A program made the position numbers and the translations under genes. The notes below the pieces were generated by a model, which was not told the origin of the DNA, ran no database searches, and saw only the letters and a list, made by a program, of their open reading frames with translations. A DNA stretch of 64,000 nt from an uncultured Prevotellaceae bacterium (GTDB lineage Bacteria; Bacteroidota; Bacteroidia; Bacteroidales; Bacteroidaceae): NCBI GenBank assembly GCA_947176535.1, contig CAMWQU010000002.1, forward strand, positions 1-64,000. The letters run 5' to 3'. This document shows positions 1 through 8,786 of this stretch, piece by piece (positions within the stretch are counted from its first letter, which is position 1; each line of letters opens with the position of its first letter).

Positions 1-1
1 A

Positions 2-1072
2 TATGATGTTCAAACAAAGGAAGTCCAGAAGCTAACTGACAACAATAAACTCTATGAGGCAAAATACGCTAATGCAAATAACAAAAGCGGTTATACTTTC
101 AGATTCAACCTCGATGGCGATGATTTGGTGTATGATACAGAGACATTTAATAACAGCATTAAAGGTGGTTATACACTTCAGAATGCAATGCTCTATATAG
201 AGAATAACGACGTCACGAACGCGGTAAAAGAACAGACGAATGTAGCTGTTAAGAACGGAAATGCTTACGTCTGCAAGAATGTGAAACTGGAGGAAGGTGC
301 AGGCATTAAGGAGTTTTATATCTCGGAGAATGTCAAAGCAACGAATTTGAGCTATGGGCGTGATTTCAAACAGAAAGTTGTTGCCGTATGTTTACCCTTT
401 GAACTGAGCGCAGACTACATAGAGAGCAAAAATATTGAGGTATTCCAGTTCAATAAGGTAGATGCTAACGGAGTAATGTGGTTCACAGAGAAAGGAAGTA
501 TCGCAGCCAATAAACCCTGCCTTATCCGTTTCTCCGGAGAACAGGGAGATGGGGCTATTTTTAACAAGTTAAGCGAACAGCTACTTGAAAAGACTCCTGC
601 AGAATTGGTTGAAAACATCGGTGAGTATAAGTTCTGCGGAACCTATGCGTCAGCTTATCCCGCAGATCTCATAGGTAACACTCAGGGCGTTCTCTACGGT
701 GTGCAGAACGGCGGATTGGTAAAGACAGATGCCAATAGTACCTCACGCCTGCATCAGTTCAGAAGCTACGTTTGGCAGCCGAATGCCGTGTCTGCGAATG
801 CCGCTCCGAGCTACAAAATAGGTCTGATGGACGAGGATGGCAACGAGCTCTCTACGGCCATTGAGACGGTAACTGGTGAGATCGTCAGTGGCTTCAAGGC
901 TAAGGGTGGCGACAGTGCTGTCGAGATTACTACGGACAAGGCTTGTCAGGTGAAAGTGTACACATTGAGCGGTGCTCTTGTAAAGTCCACCCATGTGGAG
1001 GCCGGCAGTACCTCACTGCCCGTCAAGGCCGGCATTTATGTGGTGAACGGAACGAAAGTAATCGTGAAATAA
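2..1072 (+). CDS. C-terminal part of a large secreted protein with T9SS type A-like C-terminal domain (5' end outside window)
   Basis: Frame is open from base 2. Ends VKVYTLSGALVKSTHVEAG..LPVKAGIYVVNGTKVIVK. Shares the (A)VCLPFE(L/V)SA block with the 19710-22085 ORF. Confidence 0.8.
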   Translation, partial: YDVQTKEVQKLTDNNKLYEAKYANANNKSGYTFRFNLDGDDLVYDTETFNNSIKGGYTLQNAMLYIENNDVTNAVKEQTNVAVKNGNAYVCKNVKLEEGAGIKEFYISENVKATNLSYGRDFKQKVVAVCLPFELSADYIESKNIEVFQFNKVDANGVMWFTEKGSIAANKPCLIRFSGEQGDGAIFNKLSEQLLEKTPAELVENIGEYKFCGTYASAYPADLIGNTQGVLYGVQNGGLVKTDANSTSRLHQFRSYVWQPNAVSANAAPSYKIGLMDEDGNELSTAIETVTGEIVSGFKAKGGDSAVEITTDKACQVKVYTLSGALVKSTHVEAGSTSLPVKAGIYVVNGTKVIVK

Positions 1073-1134
1073 CCGAAGCGGCAGACTTTATTCAGACGAA
1101 TTATTGAATATACACTCTAAAATAGTACTATATT

Positions 1135-1311
1135 ATGAAAAAGATGCAATATATCAGTCCTGCGTGCAAGGTGATAAACGTCAATGTACAGAGCCTCTTC
1201 CTCAATTTCTCTCAAACGGACGGTAATGGTATCGGACAGAAGCCCGGCGATGCAGACGGAGAGGTAGACTTCGACGTCAAGGGCGAAGGAGGTTTCTGGG
1301 ATGAGTGGTAA
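1135..1311 (+). CDS. 58-aa small protein ending FWDEW (not in ORF track)
   Basis: MKKMQYISPACKVINVNVQSLFLNFSQTDGNGIGQKPGDADGEVDFDVKGEGGFWDEW, read by eye; resembles the peptide at 19511-19690 and sits in the same relative position; terminator follows. Confidence 0.75.
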   Translation: MKKMQYISPACKVINVNVQSLFLNFSQTDGNGIGQKPGDADGEVDFDVKGEGGFWDEW

Positions 1312-1340
1312 TCCCACTTCTTCAAGAGAAAGAACATAAG

Positions 1341-1385
1341 TGTAACGGAGCTGTATCACGCGATACAGCTCCGTTACATTTATGT
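1341..1385 (+). terminator. Rho-independent terminator
   Basis: 17-bp perfect stem TGTAACGGAGCTGTATC/GATACAGCTCCGTTACA, 4-nt loop, then T-rich tail. Confidence 0.85.
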
Positions 1386-1411
1386 TTTATACGGTACCTG
1401 ACAAACACAAA

Positions 1412-1678
1412 TTACCCTACGGTAATAATCGGTTGGCCAAAGAATGAGGATAACATGGTAAGAGTCGCAATCGTAAAATTGTGTTGTCCGCTAAGCCATT
1501 TTGTTATCTCACTCGGCCGACGGCCAAGAGCATCCGCAAATTGTTTTTTGGTCAGGCCCCGTTCTTTCATCAGGGCATCAATGCGATCTGAAATCTCAAA
1601 CGATAAATTAACCTCTGCCTGAATGTCTGTCGGAACCGAGGCTACTATTTTCCGGTATATATCTTTTGCCTCTTTCAT
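1412..1678 (-). CDS. XRE-family HTH protein (putative antitoxin)
   Basis: RGLTKKQFADALGRRPSEITKWLSGQHNFTIATLTML helix-turn-helix; overlaps the upstream gene by 4 nt. Confidence 0.8.
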   Translation of the reverse strand: MKEAKDIYRKIVASVPTDIQAEVNLSFEISDRIDALMKERGLTKKQFADALGRRPSEITKWLSGQHNFTIATLTMLSSFFGQPIITVG

Positions 1679-2145
1679 AATTCAAACGTATTTTCAGTTT
1701 CTATTGTTCTTTCTGTTATAATGACTGAACCATTACGTTGCCCCTCTTTGAGAAGTGTCTCGAACTTTTGCAGGTCGAGTACATATCCCCGTAGCGAATT
1801 ATCCTCATTATAAGTCCGCGATTTTTTTACTCCACCATTTCCAAGAATAAGTATGCCGTTAGAAAGCCGTAAACAATATAGACGTAATCTTGATGAAAGC
1901 ACTGGTAGAGCCACAACGGAGTCTTTCATCTTTCCTTCCGGACGAAACAGGCGTTCCAAAGCTCCCCTGTCTGCAATTTTATCTACAATCTGTACGATAT
2001 GCAGAAGGTCACGGTTCAGTTGAGCATCCTCTATGAACTTTGCATAGAAACGTTCATATTCCGAGTTATCCTCGGAGGTAAACTGAATTGAATAGAGTGT
2101 ACATTGGTTGCCCTCATTTAATAGTATAAGTTCTACTTCACTCAT
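1675..2145 (-). CDS. Gp49/HigB-like putative toxin
   Basis: RLRLYCLRLSNGILILGNGGVKKSRTY core resembles Gp49-like proteins; precedes and overlaps an XRE gene. Confidence 0.6.
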   Translation of the reverse strand: MSEVELILLNEGNQCTLYSIQFTSEDNSEYERFYAKFIEDAQLNRDLLHIVQIVDKIADRGALERLFRPEGKMKDSVVALPVLSSRLRLYCLRLSNGILILGNGGVKKSRTYNEDNSLRGYVLDLQKFETLLKEGQRNGSVIITERTIETENTFEL

Positions 2146-2176
2146 TATTACATTACTTGTATTTACAATCGTAGTG

Positions 2177-2216
2177 CAAAGATATAAATATTATTTCACT
2201 TGGAGGTGAAATAATA
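2177..2216 (-). promoter_or_regulatory. Bacteroidetes -7 box and palindromic operator of the TA-like operon
   Basis: TATCTTTG on minus strand (2177-2184) and perfect 11-bp inverted repeat TATTATTTCAC-6nt-GTGAAATAATA (2189-2216). Confidence 0.65.
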
Positions 2217-2266
2217 GGCAAAAGTTATTATAATTGAAAGGCTATACAATAACAAACAACTATCGA

Positions 2267-2344
2267 AAACGCACTATTTGACGAAAAATGACTTCTCAAA
2301 ACGCACTATTTGGGCAAAAACAATACTACCAAAACGCACTAATA
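2267..2344. repeat. Three direct repeats AAAACGCACTA(TTTG), spacing 32-33 bp
   Basis: Copies at 2267-2281, 2299-2313 and 2332-2344. Confidence 0.85.
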
Positions 2345-2440
2345 TCGACTAAACATTCGGAAATGGCTATACCATGACGCTATTTTAGGGCCGGTTTATG
2401 GGCCAGACAGGACATTCGGGAAACGGGGGATTCTCAGGGT

Positions 2441-2580
2441 TATATATAAATAAGGAACGCGCATACGCAGGCCCGGGCGCGCACGTATAGCAGGACGAGC
2501 CTCCGTCCATAGCGGGACGGGGGCGAGACAATACTATTGTCGGGCCTCTGTCCTGCTATGGACGGAGGCCCGACGTTAGG
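2441..2580 (+). repeat. GC-rich palindromic intergenic repeat, copy 1
   Basis: TATATAAATAAGGAACGCGCATACGCAGGCCCGGGCGC... plus stem GCCTCCGTCCATAGCGGGAC (2499-2518)/GTCCTGCTATGGACGGAGGC (2550-2569). Reverse complement matches copy 2 near 22230-22352. Confidence 0.85.
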
Positions 2581-2598
2581 GGGTATAGGCGGAGGGTA

Positions 2599-4092
2599 TT
2601 ACTCGTTGAGGTCGATGACAAAGGAATCTTTGCGGCCGCTGGGCTTTAAGGCCTTTATCCACAAGGCACGGTCGGACGACTTGTTGGCCTCTTTCACTAC
2701 CTCTTCCCAATCCGATACGGTCTGCATCTTGCGATCGTTCACCTGCAGGATGACGGTACCCTTGGTGACACCGGCCTCCATCATTTTGCCCCGGCGGATG
2801 TTATTGACCGTGAGACCATAAGTGAGACCGAAGTTCTGCTGCTGTTCGGGGGTGAGAGGCTTCAGGTTCACACCCAACTGGTCGAGGTCTACCTCACTCA
2901 TTACCTTTGTGGTACCCTGAGCGTTGCGCAAAGTCACGCGGATGGTATTCTCTTTCTTGTTGCGGATGTAGGTCAGTTCCACCTTGTCGCCGGGTTTGTG
3001 CTGGGCAATCTGCTCCTGCAACTCCGACATCTTGCCGACCTCCTTGTTGTCGATGCGCACGAGGATGTCTCCTTTCTCCAGTCCGGCCTCCTGAGCGGCA
3101 CTGCCCGTCTCGACCTGTCCGACATAGACTCCCCTGACGGTGCCCAAGTCCGGCGTCTCGTCCTTGCTCTTCATCATATCCATGTATTTGTCCATGTCCG
3201 TACCCCTCACACCCAGGACGGCGCGTTGCACGGTGCCGTAGACCTTGAGGTCGGCCACGACTTTGTTCATGATGGTGGTGGGGATGGCGAAGCCGTAGCC
3301 GGCGTAGCTGCCCGTCTGACTATATATCATGGAGTTGATGCCCACGAGCTCACCCTGCGCATTGACAAGCGCACCTCCGGAGTTTCCGGCATTGATGGCG
3401 GCATCGGTCTGGATGAAACTCTCCACGCCGTTGGCTCCGAGCGTGCGGGCCTTGGCCGACACGATACCGGCCGTAACCGTAGAGGTGAGGTTGAAGGGGT
3501 TGCCCACGGCCAGTGTCCACTGTCCCAGCTTCAGGTCGTCGCTGTTACCAATCTTTATGGCCGGGAGGTCTTTGGCGTCGATTTTCACCAGAGCGAGGTC
3601 GGTTGTCTCGTCGGTGCCGATGATGCGGCCCTTGAAGTCCCGCCCGTCGTTGAGTCGGACGTTGATTTCGTCGGCCTCTCCCACGACGTGGTTGTTGGTG
3701 ACGATGTAGCCGTCCGGGGAAATGATGACTCCGCTGCCGGCACCGTGACGGTCGGGCTGCTTATACTCACGCTGCTGCGGCTGCTGACGACGCGAACCGA
3801 AGCCGAAGAAGTCTCCGAACAGGTCTTCGAACGGGTCCTGCATCTGCACCTGCTGCCGTTTGCCCTCGATGGTGACACTGATGTAGACGACACTGTTTAC
3901 CGCCGACTCGGCCGCTGCCGTCAAATCGACATAGCCGCCGTTGGCGGTGGGGGGAGGGGTGACTACAGCCACAGGCGATACCTGCGCATCGGAAACCGGG
4001 GCATTCTGTCTGTTGGCCACAGCCACGGTCACTACACTGCTGCCCAGCACGAGGAGGGCGGCGCCAATCCAAGTTCTCATTGTTCTTTTCAT
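2599..4092 (-). CDS. htrA: Do/DegP/HtrA-family serine endopeptidase
   Basis: Signal peptide; GSGVIISPDGYIVTNNHVV, TDLALVKI, AAINAGNSGGALV motifs; PDZ domains. Start moved to MKRTMRTW. Confidence 0.95.
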   Translation of the reverse strand: MKRTMRTWIGAALLVLGSSVVTVAVANRQNAPVSDAQVSPVAVVTPPPTANGGYVDLTAAAESAVNSVVYISVTIEGKRQQVQMQDPFEDLFGDFFGFGSRRQQPQQREYKQPDRHGAGSGVIISPDGYIVTNNHVVGEADEINVRLNDGRDFKGRIIGTDETTDLALVKIDAKDLPAIKIGNSDDLKLGQWTLAVGNPFNLTSTVTAGIVSAKARTLGANGVESFIQTDAAINAGNSGGALVNAQGELVGINSMIYSQTGSYAGYGFAIPTTIMNKVVADLKVYGTVQRAVLGVRGTDMDKYMDMMKSKDETPDLGTVRGVYVGQVETGSAAQEAGLEKGDILVRIDNKEVGKMSELQEQIAQHKPGDKVELTYIRNKKENTIRVTLRNAQGTTKVMSEVDLDQLGVNLKPLTPEQQQNFGLTYGLTVNNIRRGKMMEAGVTKGTVILQVNDRKMQTVSDWEEVVKEANKSSDRALWIKALKPSGRKDSFVIDLNE

Positions 4093-4334
4093 AGTCGTAT
4101 AAATTTTAATGTTCACATTTTGTTTGTCGCGCCGTCCGGGATGTGTCAGTCCGTCGCGGCGTTTCAAGTCTTATTGACACAAAAGTAGTGCAAAAGTTCC
4201 GCTCTTCGGACACTTTGGCAGTCGATTTTAAGGCATTTTAAGGGAGAAGGATATGGTTTTCACATTCGTTAAAACATAAATTTTCAGTTACCGCCTTTTA
4301 ATTCTCGATTTTATGTCGTACCTTTGTCCGGAAA

Positions 4335-4693
4335 GAGTGTGAGTCTGCCGGCCTGTCGCTGGCCGCTGTCAAAAAGCGGAAAGAGGAAAGTCCGGGCAAC
4401 AGAGAGCAATCCGCTTCCTAACGGGAAGAAGTCTGCGAGGACTTGTCGATGCAGAAGAAAAGAACCGCCGAAAGGTAAGGGTGAGAAGGTGGGGTAAGAG
4501 CCCACCGGGCGCATGGCGACATGCGTGCCGTGCATCCCGGATGTTGAAAGTTCATGTAAACCGGTGCCGGAGGGCTGCTCGTCCGAGCCGGAGGGTAGAA
4601 CGATAGAGGCTGTCGGAGACGGCAGTCGTAGATAAATGACAGGCACCGCTACGCGCGGTACAGAACCCGGCTTACAGGCAGGCTCACACCCTC
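4335..4693 (+). ncRNA. rnpB: RNase P RNA (class A)
   Basis: GAGGAAAGTCCGGGC and GTAGATAAATGACAGGCAC...ACAGAACCCGGCTTACAGGC; terminal P1 pairing GAGTGTGAG/CTCACACCCTC. Confidence 0.93.
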
Positions 4694-4728
4694 TTTCTTT
4701 TTAGTAAAGCATTATAATCAGCATCCGA

Positions 4729-6042
4729 GTGACGATAAATTTCAAAAGAATAAAACAGTTCCTGCATCGCGACATCTGGCTTGTCGGGGGCGAGCAACAG
4801 AATCTTACACGCCGAATAGGTATCGGCATTGCACGCCGAATCGTAATCACCGTAGACGGATTCAGCACCAACAACCTAACCGGCAATGCCGCAGCACTCA
4901 CTTACAGTTGCATACTGGCTGCCGTGCCCGTGCTGGCCATCATCTTTGCCATAGCGCGTGGATTCAATTTCGGGAGCGTCATCGAAGACCAGTTGCGTTC
5001 CAACCTTTCCGTCACGCCCGACATCGCCGATACCATCTTCGAGTTCATCGACTCCTATCTGACCCATACGCACAGCGGCATATTCCTGGGATTCGGACTT
5101 ATCATGTTGCTGTACACGGTGGTCATGCTCACCTCCAACATAGAGACGGCTTTCAACACCATTTGGCATGTGCGCTCCTCCCGGAACATCTACCGGCGCA
5201 TCATCGACTACATCACCGTCTTCCTCATGCTGCCGCTGATTATCGTAGTGACTAGTGGTTTCAGCATCTTCATCATCACCCTGAGCAGTCAGCTCAGTGA
5301 CAACGTTATCATGACGTCCACCATGGAATTTGTCATTCAGACCACTCCCATGCTGCTTTGGTGCATCGCTTTTATCGCACTGTACAAGCTGATGCCTAAT
5401 ACGCACGTGAAGTGGCGTTCGACCCTCATTCCCGGTATCATGGTCGGAGCTTTGTTCCAACTGCTGCAATATCTCTATATTCATTACCAGATTGTGCTGT
5501 CCAGCTACAACGCCATCTACGGTTCGTTTGCCGCACTGCCTATGTTCATGATTTGGCTCAATATTTCGTGGATTATCTGCCTCGTCGGCGCGCAGCTCTG
5601 CTACGCGAACCAACGTTCCGACGAATATGCCTTTACCAAGGATTCGCAGAATCTGTCGCGGTGCGACCACGACGCGTTGTGCATACTGTTGCTGGCCCGC
5701 ATCGCACATCGTTTCGCCGAGGGGATGCCTCCTTACAGCACCCACCGTCTGGCTAAAGAAACCGGCATACCGCACGCGCTCGTGCAGGGACTGCTGGATG
5801 AACTGACGAGTGCGAAACTGATAAGTGAGACTGCCAGCGACACGCTCGCTCAGCAGCACTATCTGCCGCAGCAGGATATTCACCGGATTACCATCAATAA
5901 AGTTATCAATCATCTGGATAATCAGGGAAACGGACGAATTCCGTTCACGTGGGCGCAAAGTAATGCCGAATGGAACAAGATAAGGTTGCTGCGCGCCGCC
6001 ATCATGGCCAAAGACGGTGAAACGTCTATCGCCGACATCTGA
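4729..6042 (+). CDS. YihY/BrkB family inner-membrane protein
   Basis: GNAAALTYSCILAAVPVLAIIFAIARGF and multiple TM segments; GTG start. Confidence 0.85.
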   Translation: MTINFKRIKQFLHRDIWLVGGEQQNLTRRIGIGIARRIVITVDGFSTNNLTGNAAALTYSCILAAVPVLAIIFAIARGFNFGSVIEDQLRSNLSVTPDIADTIFEFIDSYLTHTHSGIFLGFGLIMLLYTVVMLTSNIETAFNTIWHVRSSRNIYRRIIDYITVFLMLPLIIVVTSGFSIFIITLSSQLSDNVIMTSTMEFVIQTTPMLLWCIAFIALYKLMPNTHVKWRSTLIPGIMVGALFQLLQYLYIHYQIVLSSYNAIYGSFAALPMFMIWLNISWIICLVGAQLCYANQRSDEYAFTKDSQNLSRCDHDALCILLLARIAHRFAEGMPPYSTHRLAKETGIPHALVQGLLDELTSAKLISETASDTLAQQHYLPQQDIHRITINKVINHLDNQGNGRIPFTWAQSNAEWNKIRLLRAAIMAKDGETSIADI

Positions 6043-6074
6043 AAACGCTCTCTAAACATTAAAGTCCGACCATT

Positions 6075-6941
6075 ATGAAAACACTTGTACGACTCACTTT
6101 GTCAGCCAGTCTCTTGCTGCTGGCGGCCTGCCACGATACGGCAAACGAAACACCGCTGCCCGAACAGGGAAGCGGAAGTATCTGTTTCAGTGTACTGAAC
6201 TACGAACAACTAAGTTACGACGGCACGCGAAGCGAAGCACCGCAAGTCAGCAATCTGGATTGTCTGGACATGGCCGTGTACAGCGTCGGAACGAATACGC
6301 TCATCACGAACGAACGGAAAGAAAACGGAGACGAGGGTTACGGTTCGTTCTCCGTCACGTTGCCCTATGGGACGTACAATATCGTATTTCTGGGTTACAG
6401 CGATAAGCGCAGAGCTGAACTCGATTCTCCTACGAATATCGTTTTTACGGATAACTTTGTCCCCAACTGCTTCTGCCGGACGCTGACACTGACGGTGGAT
6501 GCAGAGAACCTCGGCACACGGAATATCTCGTTGCAACGAGTCATGGCCGACTTTACTTTGGTAAGTAAGCCGGGAAACATTCCGGAGAATTTGGCCACCA
6601 TCCGCATCACTGCCACAGGCGGAGGTCACCACCTCAATGCGCTGACGGGCTTTGCCCCGCAGGCAGAAGAGCGGGTTTTCAGTTTCAATGTAGCAGGAAT
6701 AGACCGGAAGAAAGATTTAATCCTCACCTATCATACGTTCCTGCCCCAAGAAGAGACTACAATGAACTTTATCGTAGCGGCATTGGACACGGAAGGGAAA
6801 GAGATTCGGACACGGACGTTCAGCAATGTTCCCATGAAAATCAACCAACGTACACGCTACACGGGGGACTTCTTTGTTCCCGATGTGTTCAACATCACGT
6901 TGGAGGATAAAGAATGGAGTATCGAAGAGCATAACTATTAA
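6075..6941 (+). CDS. FimB/Mfa2-like fimbrial/lipoprotein
   Basis: Lipobox LLAACHD; FSVTLPYGTYNIVFLGYSD and downstream pattern typical of FimB/Mfa2 family. Confidence 0.65.
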   Translation: MKTLVRLTLSASLLLLAACHDTANETPLPEQGSGSICFSVLNYEQLSYDGTRSEAPQVSNLDCLDMAVYSVGTNTLITNERKENGDEGYGSFSVTLPYGTYNIVFLGYSDKRRAELDSPTNIVFTDNFVPNCFCRTLTLTVDAENLGTRNISLQRVMADFTLVSKPGNIPENLATIRITATGGGHHLNALTGFAPQAEERVFSFNVAGIDRKKDLILTYHTFLPQEETTMNFIVAALDTEGKEIRTRTFSNVPMKINQRTRYTGDFFVPDVFNITLEDKEWSIEEHNY

Positions 6942-6953
6942 ATCACGCGCCGT

Positions 6954-7544
6954 ATGAAAAGGCTGTCGCCGGGACGAACCGGCGGTTTGAGGCTGGCGGG
7001 TATGATTCTGTTACACGCGTTGCTGAGCGTGGCCTGTGAGAAAGTGGACATCGAGGCTGAGAAAGATAAGACAAAGGAATCGCCGGTCGCTCCCTCCGTA
7101 CTCCCCACAGCATCGGGGAAAGGCACACAGGATGCCCCGTTTCTCGTGGAGCAGGTAATCAACGGGGAGGAGGATATGGAATCCCAACTCAAATGGTATA
7201 TCGGCTATGTGGTGGGAAGTACCTATCGCACCATGCAGCATCCTCTCTTCAAGGCAGAAACCAGTTATACCAGTAATATTCTGCTGTCGTCCGACCCACA
7301 ATGCGAAAGGCCCGAACGGTGTATTCCCGTGGAACTGCGAACCGTTGCGTTACAAAAAGCGTTCAGCCTGCATCACAACAGTAACCGCTTTCGCCAGTGC
7401 ATCGTATTGCAGGGACATTCTAGTCTGTATTTTCTTACAAACGGATTGCGTGACATTCAGACCGGCTATTGGTTGCCGGACTTCGATTTGAGCACAATAA
7501 AGACCGCCCCTTCCGAGTGGGAGGAGCGGTCTGAAACATACTGA
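6954..7544 (+). CDS. Lipoprotein with OB-fold-like (DUF6359-type) domain
   Basis: GTQDAPFLVEQVIN...WYIGYVVGS pattern; follows the FimB-like gene. Confidence 0.55.
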   Translation: MKRLSPGRTGGLRLAGMILLHALLSVACEKVDIEAEKDKTKESPVAPSVLPTASGKGTQDAPFLVEQVINGEEDMESQLKWYIGYVVGSTYRTMQHPLFKAETSYTSNILLSSDPQCERPERCIPVELRTVALQKAFSLHHNSNRFRQCIVLQGHSSLYFLTNGLRDIQTGYWLPDFDLSTIKTAPSEWEERSETY

Positions 7545-7594
7545 CAGAAAGTTACGTCAGTGTTTGGTCTGAATATACTTTCTTTCTGCAGGCA

Positions 7595-8782
7595 TTATCT
7601 CACCAAAACTTTACGGCCATTGACAATGTACAGCCCTTTCACAACCTTACTTACACGCTGTCCGGCCAGATTATACCATACGTTAGACGCACTGTCTGAG
7701 GGAAGTTTGGTTTCCTCGATGCACCCGATACCGGTAGGTTCGGACTTACCTAAGTAGTAGAGGCGGAAGTTATCGAAGATGCACCAGTCATCGGCAATAT
7801 GCACTTCTTTGCGCAGACCGACCGTCAAACTCTCACCCACCGCAACAAATACGTCCCGCTCATTCCAGTAAGCACCGAGGTCTTCGGCATAGGCGGAGAA
7901 AGCGTACATTGAATTGGGAATATAGAATTCCGGCACATCGTTGTAGGAGACTGCTACTTCGTCCTTGCCCAACTCGCCTACACCAATGGGATCGGTTTCC
8001 AGTACGCCGTCTTCATCCTCACGCTGCAAGATGTTCTTGATGGCAACTTTGTAGTCCTTGCTTTCCGTCTGCCCGAACAGCACCACATTCCGACCGTAAG
8101 CAGGATCGGCCGTATATTTCGGAACGAAATCCTTATTCATGCCGGGGCGATAGAATGCCTGTACACGAATGCGGTAATAGCCTTCCGCCAGACCATTTAT
8201 GGTTTGCGAAATCCGGAAGTTGTCGTTGTTATAGAACTCAAAGGTATTGTAACCGGGAGCCGACTTTCCGCCCTGCATGGTCACATCCCAGCCGTTGGCG
8301 TTGTTCTCGTTCAGAATGGGATCGACAAAGCCTGCATTGTAGATAGCGGGAGTAATATCTCCGGGTTCGGCCTCGCTTGAAGTCTCTAGAACAGGGAACT
8401 CTACGTAGAATGCCCAACCGTTATGAAGACGGTCGATGAAGTCCTGCACTTGCTCATTGCTTTCAAACTTCACGTCTTCAAGAGCGGCATCCACTTCTCC
8501 GAGCAATGTATTGTAACCGGGTTCTTCGCTCTCCACGTCATTGGCTACAATCAAATCCTGATAACGATGGTAAACGATATCCAGTTCTTCCACAAGGGCA
8601 ATAGCCTGCTTGGTGTAACTGATAGCATCGCCCAACAGTACGATTGCATTGGCAATGGCTTCCTCATCGGTGTCGGAGACGGCCTCAGCCGCATTAAGGG
8701 CTTCTGTCATCTTCTCATCGGCTTTATGTACGATTGCGGCATCGCCGGACAATTCCAGTGCCAGCTCCTGGAGTTGCTGCAT
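7595..8782 (-). pseudogene. 3' part of a frameshifted large secreted repeat protein, T9SS-like C-terminus
   Basis: Frame stays open upstream of the called start; ends NVWYNLAGQRVSKVVKGLYIVNGRKVLVR. Continuous with the 8787-11114 ORF after a one-base frame change. Confidence 0.6.
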
Positions 8783-8786
8783 GGTC

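Noticed and set aside
2998-4188. 396-aa + strand ORF opposite htrA
   Set aside because: Antisense shadow of a clear HtrA protease.
4311-4646. 111-aa minus ORF across rnpB
   Set aside because: Lies inside RNase P RNA.
4876-5958. 360-aa minus ORF opposite the YihY gene
   Set aside because: Antisense shadow; His/Asp/Gln-rich without recognisable motif.
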